Shown in pieces: positions 4,809 to 5,113 of a stretch of DNA of 5,113 bases (positions within the stretch are counted from its first letter, which is position 1; every line of letters begins with the position of its first letter). The notes beneath the pieces were generated by a model. That model saw nothing but the letters and a program-made list of their open reading frames with translations. It made no database searches and was not told the DNA's origin. The position numbers and the translations under genes were made by a program. Source of the stretch: Chloroflexia bacterium (GTDB lineage: Bacteria; Chloroflexota; Chloroflexia; Thermomicrobiales; UBA6265); assembly GCA_013698285.1 (NCBI GenBank), contig JACCVE010000291.1, positions 1 to 5,113 on the forward strand, written 5' to 3'.

Positions 4809-5113
4809 TCGTCTACCCCGCCATCGACATCCGTGACGGTCGCTGCGTCCGCCTGGTCGAGGGCGACTTCGGCCGCGAGACCGTCTTCTTCGACGACCCG
4901 GCCGCCGCCGCCCGCCGCTGGCACGCGGCTGGCGCGACCTGGCTCCACGTCGTCGACCTCGACGCCGCCCGCTCCGGCGCCCCGGTCAACGTCGATGCCG
5001 TCCGTCGCATCCGCGCCGCCGTCCCGATCCCGATCCAGTACGGCGGCGGACTCCGCACCCTGGCCGATGTCGAGACGATGATCGCCGCCGGCATAGACCG
5101 GGCCGTCCTCGGC
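4805..5113 (+). CDS. hisA: ProFAR isomerase (HisA), partial (C-terminus beyond right edge)
   Basis: This is the N-terminal 103 residues of the (beta/alpha)8 enzyme that isomerises ProFAR to PRFAR. It begins MIVYPAIDIRDGRCVRLVEG with the catalytic Asp8. It continues with WLHVVDLDAARSG in the second beta strand region and QYGGGLRT (Gly80-Gly82, Arg84) in the first phosphate-binding half-barrel. The second catalytic Asp in the C-terminal half lies beyond the window. HisF is the main relative that could be confused with it, but the IDIRDGRCVRLVEGD start and the IQYGGGLR loop fit HisA. PriA, the dual HisA/TrpF enzyme of actinobacteria, cannot be excluded from this half alone. The start overlaps the hisH stop by ATGA; no strong ribosome binding site is visible, so translation probably depends on coupling to hisH. 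Confidence 0.95.
   Translation, partial: MIVYPAIDIRDGRCVRLVEGDFGRETVFFDDPAAAARRWHAAGATWLHVVDLDAARSGAPVNVDAVRRIRAAVPIPIQYGGGLRTLADVETMIAAGIDRAVLG

Overview
The window is a GC-rich bacterial chromosomal segment. It carries most of a histidine biosynthesis operon on the + strand (hisG, hisC, hisB, hisH, and the start of hisA) and, pointing away from it, the 5' part of a TadE/TadG-type pilus-assembly gene on the - strand. The his genes use almost only C- or G-ending codons. Together with a long-form HisG, a monofunctional HisB and a Tad-type surface gene, this would suit a high-GC Chloroflexota (Thermomicrobia-like) organism. That placement is an inference from general resemblance; no marker in the window proves it.

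Layout. Positions 1-510 (-) hold a partial TadG-like membrane-anchored protein with its own Shine-Dalgarno. Positions 511-976 are a divergent intergenic region with no convincing gene; it contains a 12-bp palindrome next to three GTCAGG-like hexamers. hisG lies at 977-1861. Between hisG and hisC sits a roughly 0.5-kb insert (about 1853-2362). It carries a four-helix-bundle gene of the 23S rRNA intervening-sequence protein (S23/IVP) family at 1925-2281, flanked by inverted arrays of a 7-bp repeat (TCGGWAG on the left, CTWCCGA on the right). From hisC onward the genes are tightly packed: hisC/hisB overlap by GTGA, hisB/hisH by ATGA, and hisH/hisA by ATGA. hisA runs off the right edge.

How the genes work together. 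HisG commits PRPP and ATP to the pathway and carries a C-terminal domain typical of feedback inhibition by histidine. HisA isomerises ProFAR to PRFAR. HisH supplies ammonia to HisF (not in the window) to make imidazole glycerol phosphate and AICAR. HisB dehydrates that product, and HisC transaminates it to histidinol phosphate. hisD, hisF, hisI/hisE and the histidinol-phosphate phosphatase are not in the window; hisF would be expected beyond the right edge.

The most interesting part is the four-helix-bundle cassette. Its flanks match each other as imperfect inverted repeats built from heptamers. They start in the last codons of hisG and end in the hisC ribosome binding site, and the gene inside has a different codon style from the his genes. 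This looks like a small mobile or formerly mobile element that landed in the operon without breaking either neighbour. In the transcript its ends could pair into a long stem enclosing the ORF, which resembles the layout of rRNA intervening sequences.
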